Below, one piece after another: positions 32,547 through 41,859 of a stretch of 64,000 nt of DNA. Under the pieces are notes generated by a model. The model made no database searches and was not told the origin of the DNA. It saw only the letters and a program-made list of their open reading frames with translations. Position numbers and translations under genes: made by a program. Source of the DNA: CAZDUS01 sp964508705 (GTDB lineage Bacteria; Verrucomicrobiota; Kiritimatiellia; CAIKKV01; CAITUY01); NCBI GenBank assembly GCA_964508705.1, contig CAZDUS010000001.1:124001-188000 (forward strand), in the 5' to 3' direction. How positions within the stretch are numbered: position 1 is the first letter of the stretch; every line of letters begins with the position of its first letter.

Positions 32547-33550
32547 ATCCTGTCCTTTCCATTACCATCCCAACGTTCAATCGGGCGTCGCTTCTTCAGG
32601 AATGTCTCGACGCCGTACTGCCTCAAACAGTGAACTTGCCGGTAGAAGTAGTAGTCATCGACAATGCCTCGCCGGATGGGACACGCCAACTCCTGAATGC
32701 CTATGGTTTCCGGTTCAAGTCTCTTCGCTGGTTTCAAAACCACCGCAACCTTGGCTATGCCGGTAACCAGGCAAAATGCATTGAGTACGCCGCCGGGAAA
32801 TACACAGCCATCTTATGCGATGACGACATATACCTACCAGGAGCCGTGAATCGCATTCTCACCGTGATACAAAGGAAGGACTACGCCTTCATCGCTTTGA
32901 ATTACAGCGCTTTCACTCGATCACCAGCCAAGCCAATCATACCCGCTGTCGGTCCTAAAGAAGACACGGAATTCAACCGAGCCTATGATGTCATGAAGCA
33001 TCCTTCCGTGGGGCACTATTCAGGATTCGTGTTTAATTCCTTATTGGCCAAGGACGCTTTGCTGGAGTTGACTCAACGTCGATCCCTGTCTGAATACGAA
33101 GTCTACCGGGGCGTCTTATGCGAACTCAGTGTACGATCGCTAATCCCCTCATCGTTGCCATCATTCTACATCGGCGAGCCTTCGCTGGCGGCTCGGAGGC
33201 CTTTGGTGGTGGATTACGACTCCCTCCAACATCTATGCCTGGATTATTACCAGTGGTCGCTTGGCCTCCACAAGGAAGGCCTCCTTTCCGATAATGACCT
33301 GTCCCATCGCCGAACCGAGGTTCTATCCCAATTACCCAGGGCTCTACTCCGTAATGCGGGATTTCTGGATGCCGGGCACTGGCGGCAGGTGCAGAACCAA
33401 CTCGGCGCTTGGTTCGGGCGGGAGCCCCAATACCAACATAGGATTGAGCCTCTTCTCCGAAAGTTGAACTTTCCCGGAGCCCGGCTTGCCCTCCGGTGGG
33501 TATTCAATTTCTATCGCATCACAAAACCGCTTTGGTGGAAACTCACCTAG
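32543..33550 (+). CDS. Glycosyltransferase family 2 protein
   Basis: The ATG at 32543 is preferred because it overlaps the flippase stop as ATGA and begins directly with the GT2 fold: PVLSITIPTFNRASLLQECL, then VEVVVIDNASPDGT, NLGYAGNQAKCIEYAAGKY and the DXD-type metal site AILCDDDIYLPGAV. The product has 335 residues with a variable C-terminal part that presumably binds the acceptor. No membrane segments are seen. It should add one sugar to the lipid-linked repeat unit; donor and linkage cannot be predicted. The next GT2 gene follows after 9 nt. Confidence 0.85.
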   Translation: MNPVLSITIPTFNRASLLQECLDAVLPQTVNLPVEVVVIDNASPDGTRQLLNAYGFRFKSLRWFQNHRNLGYAGNQAKCIEYAAGKYTAILCDDDIYLPGAVNRILTVIQRKDYAFIALNYSAFTRSPAKPIIPAVGPKEDTEFNRAYDVMKHPSVGHYSGFVFNSLLAKDALLELTQRRSLSEYEVYRGVLCELSVRSLIPSSLPSFYIGEPSLAARRPLVVDYDSLQHLCLDYYQWSLGLHKEGLLSDNDLSHRRTEVLSQLPRALLRNAGFLDAGHWRQVQNQLGAWFGREPQYQHRIEPLLRKLNFPGARLALRWVFNFYRITKPLWWKLT

Positions 33551-33559
33551 AAAACCAGC

Positions 33560-34564
33560 ATGGCACCACTTCATATTCTTGTCATCACCTACAACCGCGC
33601 GGAACGATTGCTTCGCACCCTCCAAGCCCTTTCGGACAGCGCTTTTCGTGACTGCCCTCTGACGGTTCTAGATAATGCCTCGACCGATTGCACTTCCGAT
33701 GTGTGCCAATCCTTCCGATCTAAATTCCCATCGTATGAGGTCATTCGCCATGCCCGCAATATTGGTTTTGGCGCCAACTATCTTCGCGCATTGGAACTCT
33801 CGCGCGGCCTCTATACATGGGTTGTTTGTGATGATGATGCCCTCTTGCTTTCAAACGCTGAATCATTTCTGTCTCTTCTCAACAAAGCAGAATACGATTT
33901 CTTCAGTGTCGGAGGCCCCAGACAAGAAGAATGGCCGAAGGGGATACGCCTTTCCCCTTCTTTTATCCAGACTCGCTACGGAACCTTCCTGACGAATCAA
34001 AGTTTTGTGCCTTCTCTCGTCATCCGGACAGCCTTGCTTAATTCCAAACTCTTTCTCGACGGTTATTTTTCCATTGCCACCAATTTCCCTCAATTGACCT
34101 TGGGAAAGCATCTCTTGTCGAAAGATATTCCTTTTTGGGTTCCCGAGTATCCTCTCGTCCGCCGGGAAGTTCCGGCAGAGAAGAGCCAAATTTATCTGGA
34201 CGTAATCGCTGGCTGGGCGGTGGTGTGCCGCGGACTTCCTCGCCAAGATCAACGTATCCAGGCGTTCTATTCCATCTTCACCCAACCCCATGCCTTTGGC
34301 ATGATCAGGGAAATCATCAGGATGATTATCTGGTGCAAGCTAGACACTGGAGGAAACAGCACCCAGGACATCAGTCGTATTCTCCGCAACGTTGACGGAA
34401 TCATCAAGCCACCACTATGGCTATGCTGGGGGGCAACCTTGATCCCGGCAGGACTCTATCGGGCAACAAGGAGTATATATCGGAAAGCGAAATACGGTTG
34501 GCTGAGGCAACCCTTACCCCCCACATTTCACACGCCCGTTTCCAGTGACGAACTGCGTCGTTGA
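33560..34564 (+). CDS. Glycosyltransferase family 2 protein
   Basis: The 334-residue protein is a second GT2 enzyme: HILVITYNRAERLLRTLQAL, LTVLDNASTDCTSDVC, RNIGFGANYLRALELSRGLY and the metal site WVVCDDDALLLSNAE. It resembles its upstream neighbour in length and layout but is clearly diverged, so the two probably arose by old duplication or were recruited separately. The C-terminal 150 residues are variable. The following GT9 gene can start at an ATG that overlaps this gene's stop (TGATG). Confidence 0.85.
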   Translation: MAPLHILVITYNRAERLLRTLQALSDSAFRDCPLTVLDNASTDCTSDVCQSFRSKFPSYEVIRHARNIGFGANYLRALELSRGLYTWVVCDDDALLLSNAESFLSLLNKAEYDFFSVGGPRQEEWPKGIRLSPSFIQTRYGTFLTNQSFVPSLVIRTALLNSKLFLDGYFSIATNFPQLTLGKHLLSKDIPFWVPEYPLVRREVPAEKSQIYLDVIAGWAVVCRGLPRQDQRIQAFYSIFTQPHAFGMIREIIRMIIWCKLDTGGNSTQDISRILRNVDGIIKPPLWLCWGATLIPAGLYRATRSIYRKAKYGWLRQPLPPTFHTPVSSDELRR

Positions 34565-34593
34565 TGGGCCCTTTTGGAAATAGACCGCAAACC

Positions 34594-35613
34594 ATGCGCA
34601 TATTGGTCATACGAACCGATCATTTAGGAGATGTGCTGCTCGCCACACCCATGATGCGAGCTTTGTCAAAAGCGGGGCACGAGGTCACCGCTCTTGTACG
34701 ACGAGCCGTCGCGCCCGTTTTCGACTATTCACCTTATGCCCGCGCGGTCATTCTGGAGGAGGTGGCTCCTTCTTTCCCCCAGCACTGGATTAACTTGGGG
34801 ACCTGGATGCGCCGTCAATCGTTTGACGCAATCCTTCTGCCCTACAGTCAACCACGCCAACTCCTATTCGCCTCATTGATGAGCGGATGTCAAACCCGGG
34901 TGGCCATGTGGTCTGGACTTTGGGGCCGTTTAACATTCCACCATTGCCTTCGCTCCGGCATCCGCAAAGGGGAGCGCCATTTTTCGGACATGCTTTTGGA
35001 TTGCGCAAGAGCGCTCAATGTGGAGCCTGCCGGATTACGTCCCGACTTCTTTCTGACCGATAAAGAACGCTCAATGGCAAAACAGGAATTTGCGCGGCGA
35101 TTCCCAAACCTTTTGCTAATAGGCGTTCATCCCGGGTGCGCCGGAAACACGTGCAATCTTCCCCCGAACATTTACGGACAGTTGGCAGAAAAGCTCCTGA
35201 CGGACCCCGGGATCGCAATTATCGGGTCAGGCATTGAATGCGAGCGCAAACTGTTTAACGAGTGGCCATCCTCTGTGATCAACCATCCCCGATACTGGAA
35301 CGCATGCGGCCTGTGGGACGTTCGTCAGTTGGCGGCAAGTATTTCTCATTACACAGCCATGGTAGTCCCCAGCACAGGGCCACTTCACATTGCAGCGGCT
35401 CTTGGATTGCGCACAGTTACCCCTTTCTGTCACTTTCCGCCAACCTCCGTGACTGTCTGGGGAAATCTCACCCCTGGGGCGGTAGCCGTCCATCCCGATA
35501 TAACCTATTGCGATGGTCGCCGGAAAAATCGACAGTCTCAATGTCATTTCGGTGGGTTCATCAACGCTGAAACCCTTTTTCAGGCAACACGGAACCTTTT
35601 GAACGCACAATGA
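34594..35613 (+). CDS. Glycosyltransferase family 9 (heptosyltransferase-like) protein
   Basis: The ATG at 34594 is chosen because GT9 proteins start at the strand MRILVIRTDHLGDVLLATPM; an ATG at 34564 that overlaps the upstream stop is the alternative. The 339-residue product shows the GT9 features: the N-terminal HLGDVLLATPMMRAL, IGVHPGCAGNTCNLPPNIYG, and the C-terminal VVPSTGPLHIAAALGLRTVT with the nucleotide-sugar site. GT9 enzymes usually transfer heptose or related sugars from ADP- or similar donors in LPS core and O-glycan assembly. The stop overlaps the next GT9 start as ATGA. Confidence 0.85.
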   Translation: MRILVIRTDHLGDVLLATPMMRALSKAGHEVTALVRRAVAPVFDYSPYARAVILEEVAPSFPQHWINLGTWMRRQSFDAILLPYSQPRQLLFASLMSGCQTRVAMWSGLWGRLTFHHCLRSGIRKGERHFSDMLLDCARALNVEPAGLRPDFFLTDKERSMAKQEFARRFPNLLLIGVHPGCAGNTCNLPPNIYGQLAEKLLTDPGIAIIGSGIECERKLFNEWPSSVINHPRYWNACGLWDVRQLAASISHYTAMVVPSTGPLHIAAALGLRTVTPFCHFPPTSVTVWGNLTPGAVAVHPDITYCDGRRKNRQSQCHFGGFINAETLFQATRNLLNAQ

Positions 35614-36827
35614 AAGAGGCATCAGTAATTCAGTCCACCAGAGGCCCTGATCCTCGGCTTTTCCGGAATAAGACGTATTGGATGCTGTCGCTCATCATTG
35701 AGTTTCTGGCTCCGTGCCTGAAATTGTCCGCCTGGATTTTGACCGGCAAGGGAGTGACATCGCCGCAGAAATGGAAAAAAGTTTTACTGGTGGGAGATGT
35801 CCATATTGGCGACCTTCTCTACAGGACATGCTCGCTTCCAGCGTTGAAATCCGCGCTACCCGGTTGCTCCATCTATTATCTGACGAGCCCATCCACAGCC
35901 GAGGTGCTGGAAGGCAATCCCGCACTCACCGGGATCCTGCCTTGGATGACCTCTGATTCACCTTTGGATATGGCAAACCACCATCTGAAACAATTGCGCG
36001 AAATGAAATTCGACGCGGTACTGGCCACAAATTGCATCAGGTACTGGCCATCGCTGGTATTATCCCTACGCATCAGGGCGCCCAACCGCGTTGCCTTTGT
36101 CCACAAGGGATTTTCCGGCTTGGTTACTCATCCGGTTCCAATGAACAATCCTCAGCCCTATCCCGCTTATTTCCGCGACTACGTCGCTCACCTAACCAAC
36201 TCGAGCCCCGACTGGCCGTTGATCCCTCGTCTTTATCCCGCCGCTGATGATGAATTGTCCGCGGATATCGTATGGCGGCATTGCGCTTTTGATCCGACGC
36301 AACCCATCTTGGCCTGTTTCGTAACCACACGACAGCCCACTGCAGTTTGGCCCGTTGCCTGCTTTGTCAAAGCATTATCCCTGCTCCACCAGCAAACAGG
36401 AGCTCAGATCGCCTTGTGCGGCGCACAACAGGACCGACCGCTACTCGAACATCTCAAGCGAGAGTGCGCTGGCGTTCCTTCCCATGTCCTGGCCGGAACA
36501 TTGAAGATCAAGGCGTTGTCGTGTTTTCTTAAAAAATGCGACGCCGTCCTCTGCACAGACTCCGGCCCTCGCCATGTCGCAAACGCTGTCCAACGACCTG
36601 TATTCTTCTTTCGCAATTTATGGTCCAACGCCATAGAAAGCGGTAGTTATTTAAATACCGAACATGATCTGTGCCCCCCCCAGACGGAGCCTCTTCCCGT
36701 ATCACGGCATTCATCAATCTTATCAACCATCACTCCAGAAGCCGTATGCGAGAGAGTGGCTCACGCACTTCGCACCGGGGCTATGCGGCACCTGCCATCG
36801 GTTCAGCACAAGGACTCGGAATGTTAA
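35610..36827 (+). CDS. Glycosyltransferase family 9 (heptosyltransferase-like) protein, N-terminally extended
   Basis: The 405-residue protein has an N-terminal extension of about 55 residues, partly hydrophobic (WMLSLIIEFLAPCLKLSAWI), ahead of the GT9 start KKVLLVGDVHIGDLLYRTCS. Later motifs are ILACFVTTRQPTAVWPV, IALCGAQQDRPLLEHL and the donor site AVLCTDSGPRHVANAVQRPV. The extension may anchor it to the membrane. The second of two consecutive GT9 genes, it starts within the upstream stop (ATGA) and overlaps the next start by 7 nt (ATGTTAA). Its acceptor is probably the same lipid-linked glycan. Confidence 0.82.
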   Translation: MKEASVIQSTRGPDPRLFRNKTYWMLSLIIEFLAPCLKLSAWILTGKGVTSPQKWKKVLLVGDVHIGDLLYRTCSLPALKSALPGCSIYYLTSPSTAEVLEGNPALTGILPWMTSDSPLDMANHHLKQLREMKFDAVLATNCIRYWPSLVLSLRIRAPNRVAFVHKGFSGLVTHPVPMNNPQPYPAYFRDYVAHLTNSSPDWPLIPRLYPAADDELSADIVWRHCAFDPTQPILACFVTTRQPTAVWPVACFVKALSLLHQQTGAQIALCGAQQDRPLLEHLKRECAGVPSHVLAGTLKIKALSCFLKKCDAVLCTDSGPRHVANAVQRPVFFFRNLWSNAIESGSYLNTEHDLCPPQTEPLPVSRHSSILSTITPEAVCERVAHALRTGAMRHLPSVQHKDSEC

Positions 36828-38287
36828 ACCCTATTCTATCCCGACGAATAACCACCGTGGCTGTTGGAGCCACCATGGCGGCTATTTCCCTGCTCATGAT
36901 TAAACTGGTTGCCGAGCGCGGACCGGCCATACTGGCAATCTGCCTGTTGGTTATTTTGCCGTTATTATGGATCATCTTTGCTGGCTCAAGATGGTGGTTA
37001 CTCATGCCGGTGGCAATAGCGTTTGGCGGCACTTTTTCCGCAGCGCACAAGTTTTCTACCTATGAAGTCGCCTTACCGCTATGCTTATTGGCACTCCTTC
37101 CTCTTATTGCCACCGGCAAGGCAACAAAAATCAACCGCCCTGCGCTTCCCAAGGCGGCTGGATTCTTGCTTCTGCTGATCGTCGTCGACTGGATAGTCAG
37201 TCTCTACATTTCCGAATGGCGGGGCTTGGCAGGCAGCGGGGGAATAAGCCGCGTCTATTTCAATGCCTTGTGGGCTGTCGTCTTCCTGATAACCTTTTAT
37301 CGATACGGCATCACTCGACACTTAAAGACGATTCTCATTGCTGTATACCTCGCCAGCTTGGCTAGAGTATGCATTAACATTCTATCGTTTTTTCTCGGAG
37401 AATATATTTACATTCCCGGCATAAATTATGTGCTGGGAGGCATGTCACCCGGCCTGACTGATCTTCGGTTCTCCGCCCTTCAACTGGTCATTATCGCTTT
37501 CGCTTGCCTCCAATTCTCGTCTCGGACGTGGGTAAAAATATTTCACATCGGAATGATCAGTCTTTCTGTCGGCCTGGTATTTCTCGGTGGGGGTCGTGTC
37601 AGCGTGGGCATGCTTTGCGCCATACCCTTGATGTGGGCCTTGCTCAAGCGAAGATTCGGATGGATGGCCGTCATCGGTGGCTCTTTGCTTCTAATCATGG
37701 TCATCATCAATCACCGGCCGGACTTCATTCATAATCTCCCTGAAAATGCCCGCAGGGCCGCATCCATCCTGATCCGGGAGTCCTCAACACGTTGGGTTGA
37801 CCAGCATGAAATCGTCAGGGGAAGCAATGAATGGCATCGCCGTTTGATTGAACTGGGATTCAAGCGCTGGATCGCCACACCGCTAACCTTTGTTTCCGGC
37901 CATCACGTGGAACCTTATGACAAGGAATATGATGCCCTCTCTGCCACGACAGAATTCCGGGCTCAAGTGGCCGCAAAGCTGGGGTCGTATGAATCGGGCC
38001 TTTGGGTGGTCCTCGGCGTCCTGGGAATTGCCGGGCTCTTGCTGTATATACGCATTTTTTTATTCCTTCTAAAAGAACCTTTCCGTGAACTGCAGACCCA
38101 TGGAGTTGTAGATATTCCGCATGTGTTCTGTCTTTGGGCATTGCTGGAGGCTGGCTTGTGGTGCGTATTCGCCTGGATCGCAGGCACATTCCCAAGCCAT
38201 GAACTGATGATGGCGGTTATTGCAAAAGCGGCACTCGAGGATCACAAACGGAAAACGCCAGAGCCTGCTCAGGCTCAAACCTATTAA
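36821..38287 (+). CDS. O-antigen ligase/polymerase-like membrane protein
   Basis: The ATG at 36821, overlapping the GT9 stop, gives 488 residues; the frame open from 36671 lies wholly inside the GT9 gene and is rejected as N-terminus. About 11-12 membrane segments are visible (for example TTVAVGATMAAISLLMIKLV; LAICLLVILPLLWIIFAG; HIGMISLSVGLVFLGGGRVS). The large extracytoplasmic loop (about residues 320-410) and the GGGRVSVGML region fit the Wzy/WaaL family, which polymerises or ligates lipid-linked glycans on the outer face. Wzy and WaaL cannot be told apart by sequence alone; the gene order favours a polymerase. Confidence 0.75.
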   Translation: MLNPILSRRITTVAVGATMAAISLLMIKLVAERGPAILAICLLVILPLLWIIFAGSRWWLLMPVAIAFGGTFSAAHKFSTYEVALPLCLLALLPLIATGKATKINRPALPKAAGFLLLLIVVDWIVSLYISEWRGLAGSGGISRVYFNALWAVVFLITFYRYGITRHLKTILIAVYLASLARVCINILSFFLGEYIYIPGINYVLGGMSPGLTDLRFSALQLVIIAFACLQFSSRTWVKIFHIGMISLSVGLVFLGGGRVSVGMLCAIPLMWALLKRRFGWMAVIGGSLLLIMVIINHRPDFIHNLPENARRAASILIRESSTRWVDQHEIVRGSNEWHRRLIELGFKRWIATPLTFVSGHHVEPYDKEYDALSATTEFRAQVAAKLGSYESGLWVVLGVLGIAGLLLYIRIFLFLLKEPFRELQTHGVVDIPHVFCLWALLEAGLWCVFAWIAGTFPSHELMMAVIAKAALEDHKRKTPEPAQAQTY

Positions 38288-38336
38288 CCTCCAACACCCT
38301 CGACAGCAAAGTCGATGGAGCCTCCCGACCACACGA

Positions 38337-39464
38337 ATGAATAACGGACCACTGAATATCCTGATTGACGCCCATATGGTCGGATTGCGCGAATCCGGCA
38401 ATGAGCGTTACATCATGAATTTGATTACAGCTCTCGTGGCGCTTGCGCCGCCTGCGAATTTCATTGTGGCCGCGTCGCATCCGGAAATTTTTAATCACCT
38501 GCTCCATAATCAAAATCGATGGCGGGTTGCCAAGGTGTCCGAATCCGCATGGCGTCGCCTCGCTTTCGAGTTGCCCGCGCTGGCACGCCGCGTAAAAGCC
38601 GACTTGATGCATGTAACCTACACAGCGCCACTATGGCCGGGATGCCGTATCGTTTCAACCGTGCATGATGTCTCATTCCGGCCCCATCCGGAATGGTTTT
38701 CCCTGCGCGACAGGTTAGTGCTTGGGGCAGGCGTCGGAATGACGCTGGCGCGGGGTGCGGACGTCATCACCGTCAGCCTCCACGCTGCTAGCGAGATTTC
38801 CTCATTCTACAGCCTGCCTCCTAACCGGATTCATGTGACTCTGGAAGCGGCTGATCCACGCTTTCACGCCCTATCCGGTCGCAAGAGCGAACAATTCAGT
38901 TCTGGCTTAAAAATTGATCGCCCCTTCATTCTCGCTGTCGGCAACCTCCAACCACGCAAAAACATCCTTCGCCTCATTCAGGCCACGGCCAAACTGAAAC
39001 TCGAAGGCTGCGCTGATTTTCAACTCGTCATCGCCGGCAAGGCCAAGTGGCGAGAATCGGATCTCTATACCGAGGTTAAAAACCTGAAACTGGAAAACGA
39101 TGTGCTTTTCCTTGGCCATGTGACTGACGACACGTTAATCCACTTGTATAGTCAAGCTGTGGCATTTGCTTATCCATCCCTATATGAGGGTTTTGGACTC
39201 CCCGTTCTGGAAGCCATGGCCTGTGGAGCCCCGGTCATTACCTCTAATTGCACGTCCATTCCCGAAGTGGCCGGCAATGCCGCTCTACTGATCGACCCCA
39301 CCGATTCCGTCGCGCTGGCAAGCGCCATCCGATCAGTGCTGGAAAACAGCACACTGCGATCGTCGCTCCGTGAAAAAAGCTTGCGGCAAGCCGCACAATT
39401 TTCATGGGAACACACCGCACGCGAAACTTGGAACCTCTACTGCAAGATTGCGGGGAAATTGTGA
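38337..39464 (+). CDS. Glycosyltransferase family 4 (group 1) protein
   Basis: The ATG at 38337 starts MNNGPLNILIDAHMVGLRES, the proper beginning of a GT-B fold; upstream codons lie in the previous gene. The 375-residue protein has VSTVHDVSFRPHPEWFS, RPFILAVGNLQPRKNILRLI, VLFLGHVTDDTLIHLYSQAV and the donor-binding AYPSLYEGFGLPVLEAMACG with the EX7E pattern, followed by SIPEVAGNAALLIDP. This is typical of retaining mannosyl- or glucosyltransferases. It is preceded by a 49-nt spacer, the largest inside the operon. Its stop overlaps the next start as GTGA. Confidence 0.9.
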   Translation: MNNGPLNILIDAHMVGLRESGNERYIMNLITALVALAPPANFIVAASHPEIFNHLLHNQNRWRVAKVSESAWRRLAFELPALARRVKADLMHVTYTAPLWPGCRIVSTVHDVSFRPHPEWFSLRDRLVLGAGVGMTLARGADVITVSLHAASEISSFYSLPPNRIHVTLEAADPRFHALSGRKSEQFSSGLKIDRPFILAVGNLQPRKNILRLIQATAKLKLEGCADFQLVIAGKAKWRESDLYTEVKNLKLENDVLFLGHVTDDTLIHLYSQAVAFAYPSLYEGFGLPVLEAMACGAPVITSNCTSIPEVAGNAALLIDPTDSVALASAIRSVLENSTLRSSLREKSLRQAAQFSWEHTARETWNLYCKIAGKL

Positions 39465-40618
39465 AAATCGCCTTTCTTGGATCACGGGGAATTCCCGCCC
39501 GCTACAGCGGATTCGAAACCTTTTATGAACAACTTGCCGTGAGGCTTGCAAGCCTTGGCCATCAGGTCACAGTGTACAACCGCAATCACTTCATCAAGGA
39601 CGTCAAGAAGCTATACAAAGGCGTCCGCATAGTATCCCTTCCCTCCATAAACTCGAAACATTTGGACACCATTTCGCATACTGCGCTCTCTTCCTTGCAT
39701 GCGTTATTCCAGGGATACGACATTGCCTATTATTGCATCGTCGGAAATAGCCCGTTGGTCTGGTTGCCACGAATGACCGGCGCGCGAACGCTCCTCAACG
39801 TTGATGGCGCCGACTGGGAAAGGGAAAAGTGGTCAGGGTTTGCCCGCTGGTATCAGCGCCACTGCGAGCGATTAGCCCCGTACACCGCCACAACTTTAAT
39901 TGCCGATTCCAAAGTGATTCAGGAACGCTACTTTTCCCTCTACAAGGCAACCTCTGTATTCGCACCTTATGGAGCTAACGTGCAACGAGACGCGGGAACC
40001 GAGGCCCTGACCAAGTGGCAACTCCAGTCCAGGGAATACATCCTGTATGTGGGGCGCTTGGTACCGGAAAACAAAATCGATCTTCTGCTCCGCGCCTTCC
40101 GGGAAGTCCCCACAGACAAGCGCCTCGTGATCGTCGGGGATGCCCCTTTCTCGGATACCTACAAATCCCTGCTGAAATCACTGGCGGATAGCCGCGTCGT
40201 CTTCACCGGATACGCCTTTGGGGAAGATTACGCCCAGCTTAGCAGTCATGCCTACCTTTACGTCCAACCCTCGGCGATAGACGGAACACGCCCGGCGCTC
40301 CTGGACCAGATGGGGTTTGGAAACTGTATTTTATTCCGCAACAGCAAAGCCAACATGGAAACAGTTGGCGATTACGGGGAATCGTTCGATGGCAGCCTCG
40401 GGACTAGCAGTTTAACGGAAAAACTCATCGCTCTGATAGCCGATCGCTCCCGTGTTGAGGCCCGGCGCAAGGACGTCCGTCAGCGTGTCGATCATTACTA
40501 CAACTGGGAATGGATCACTGACTTTTATCAGGATATGTTCACCCGGTTGATGGCCAGGCGACCCCTGCTCGCTTATGACGAATTTTTGACCGCGCAATCC
40601 ACCGGCGTCCCAAAATGA
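39461..40618 (+). CDS. DUF1972/GT4 glycosyltransferase (rhamnosyltransferase-like)
   Basis: A GTG start at 39461 is chosen: it overlaps the upstream stop as GTGA and opens VKIAFLGSRGIPARYSGFET, the hallmark of the DUF1972 N-terminal domain. The 385-residue protein continues with ARTLLNVDGADWEREKWSGF, EYILYVGRLVPENKIDLLLR, VFTGYAFGEDYAQLSSHAYL and a C-terminal GT4 domain with a degenerate EX7E region. Members are annotated as rhamnosyl- or other group-1 transferases. It probably adds a sugar to the repeat unit. The stop overlaps the next start as ATGA. Confidence 0.87.
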   Translation: MKIAFLGSRGIPARYSGFETFYEQLAVRLASLGHQVTVYNRNHFIKDVKKLYKGVRIVSLPSINSKHLDTISHTALSSLHALFQGYDIAYYCIVGNSPLVWLPRMTGARTLLNVDGADWEREKWSGFARWYQRHCERLAPYTATTLIADSKVIQERYFSLYKATSVFAPYGANVQRDAGTEALTKWQLQSREYILYVGRLVPENKIDLLLRAFREVPTDKRLVIVGDAPFSDTYKSLLKSLADSRVVFTGYAFGEDYAQLSSHAYLYVQPSAIDGTRPALLDQMGFGNCILFRNSKANMETVGDYGESFDGSLGTSSLTEKLIALIADRSRVEARRKDVRQRVDHYYNWEWITDFYQDMFTRLMARRPLLAYDEFLTAQSTGVPK

Positions 40619-41859
40619 GTTTACCGAAACCAAAATGGCAACATCTCGGATTGGCGATCGCCCTGCTGGCGGCTCTCACCTTGGCCAGGGGCTGGCTGGC
40701 CTGGCACAGTCCCGAATTCAAATTCGCCGATGAACACCTCTATCTCGATATCGCCTCCCATATCGCCTCGGAAAACAAATACACGATAACCTCGCCCGGC
40801 AATCCGATATTTGCCGTCCGTCAGGCCCCGGGTCTGCCTGTAACACTCGGCGCTGTCGGGAAAGTCGTTCCCCTTTCCCCGCTCACCGCAAAGGCCATGA
40901 ACGGTCTGGCCTCGATCCTCACAGCGGTGATGTACGCCCTGATCGTCCTGATGTTGACACGACAATGGGCGGCGGCAGTCGTCATGCTGCTGTTGGCCGG
41001 CCTTCACCCGCCATTGTTGTATACCAGCCTCACCAATTACCCCCAGACCTTGCAGGGATTCTGGCTGGCGGTGCTCACCCTGGTCTGGTCGCAACGTTTA
41101 TCGGCATCCCCTTCCTCGAGGGCAGGGGCCCTGGATGGCGGCTTGATCGGCATCGGTGCCTTGTTTGTCCCCACCCAGCTTTTTATCGCCCCAGCCGCCC
41201 TGGCTTTTCACTGGAGGCAGGGGCGCTCATGGCTGATCCGCTATGCGGCGTGGGCCATTGCAGGGGGCGTTCTGGTGCTAACCCCGTGGACGCTCAGGAA
41301 TCTCGCCGTGGAGCGGGCTTTCATTCCCTTTTCAACCAATGGCGGCGAACAACTCTATCTTGGCTTCAACTCACAGGCGGGCATGAACACCGGTATTCAG
41401 ATCGCCACGCCGGACGCATTGCGCACTGCGGTCCGGCAATCATCATCCGGAAAGGAGGCGGAGTCTGTTTACCGGCACGCCGCCCTGGAATGGATAAACG
41501 AACATCCCGGCCGATCCCTGCGCCTATGGATTCTCAAGTCCGTTAATTTCTTCCGCTGGGATAACGGCAACATGATGACCCGGAGCGAACAGTCGGCTTC
41601 GCGTGACTGGATCGCGCGAATGACCTCTCTGGGCGTCTTCGGTTTGGCTCTGGCAGGTGCCTGGCACTCCCGCAAGCGCCGCTCGCCATGGGCCTGGACC
41701 GCCGCCGTACTGATGCTCGGCCTGGCCCTGGGCCACGCATTTTTCATCTCGCGCTACCGCTACCGTCTGCCATTCGAGCCTTTTCTCATCATGACCGGCA
41801 TCATCGGAATCTTCACCGCCAGGCAACCAGCACAAGCCACCCGGGAAACAACTCGATGA
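40615..41859 (+). CDS. GT39/ArnT-like membrane glycosyltransferase
   Basis: The 414-residue protein has about ten membrane segments and the GT-C hallmark of an acidic pair in the first outer loop (FADEHLYLDIASHIASENKY). It further shows RQAPGLPVTLGAVGKVVP, LHPPLLYTSLTNYPQTLQGF and VLTPWTLRNLAVERAFIPFS. GT-C enzymes use polyprenyl-phosphate sugars on the outer face of the membrane, so it may decorate the exported glycan or glycosylate secreted proteins. It overlaps both neighbours as ATGA. Confidence 0.8.
   Translation: MSLPKPKWQHLGLAIALLAALTLARGWLAWHSPEFKFADEHLYLDIASHIASENKYTITSPGNPIFAVRQAPGLPVTLGAVGKVVPLSPLTAKAMNGLASILTAVMYALIVLMLTRQWAAAVVMLLLAGLHPPLLYTSLTNYPQTLQGFWLAVLTLVWSQRLSASPSSRAGALDGGLIGIGALFVPTQLFIAPAALAFHWRQGRSWLIRYAAWAIAGGVLVLTPWTLRNLAVERAFIPFSTNGGEQLYLGFNSQAGMNTGIQIATPDALRTAVRQSSSGKEAESVYRHAALEWINEHPGRSLRLWILKSVNFFRWDNGNMMTRSEQSASRDWIARMTSLGVFGLALAGAWHSRKRRSPWAWTAAVLMLGLALGHAFFISRYRYRLPFEPFLIMTGIIGIFTARQPAQATRETTR

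Noticed and set aside
38220..38336. N-terminal extension of the GT4 gene by 39 codons
   Set aside because: It overlaps the end of the ligase/polymerase gene and encodes a basic peptide without family similarity. The GT-B fold begins at 38337.
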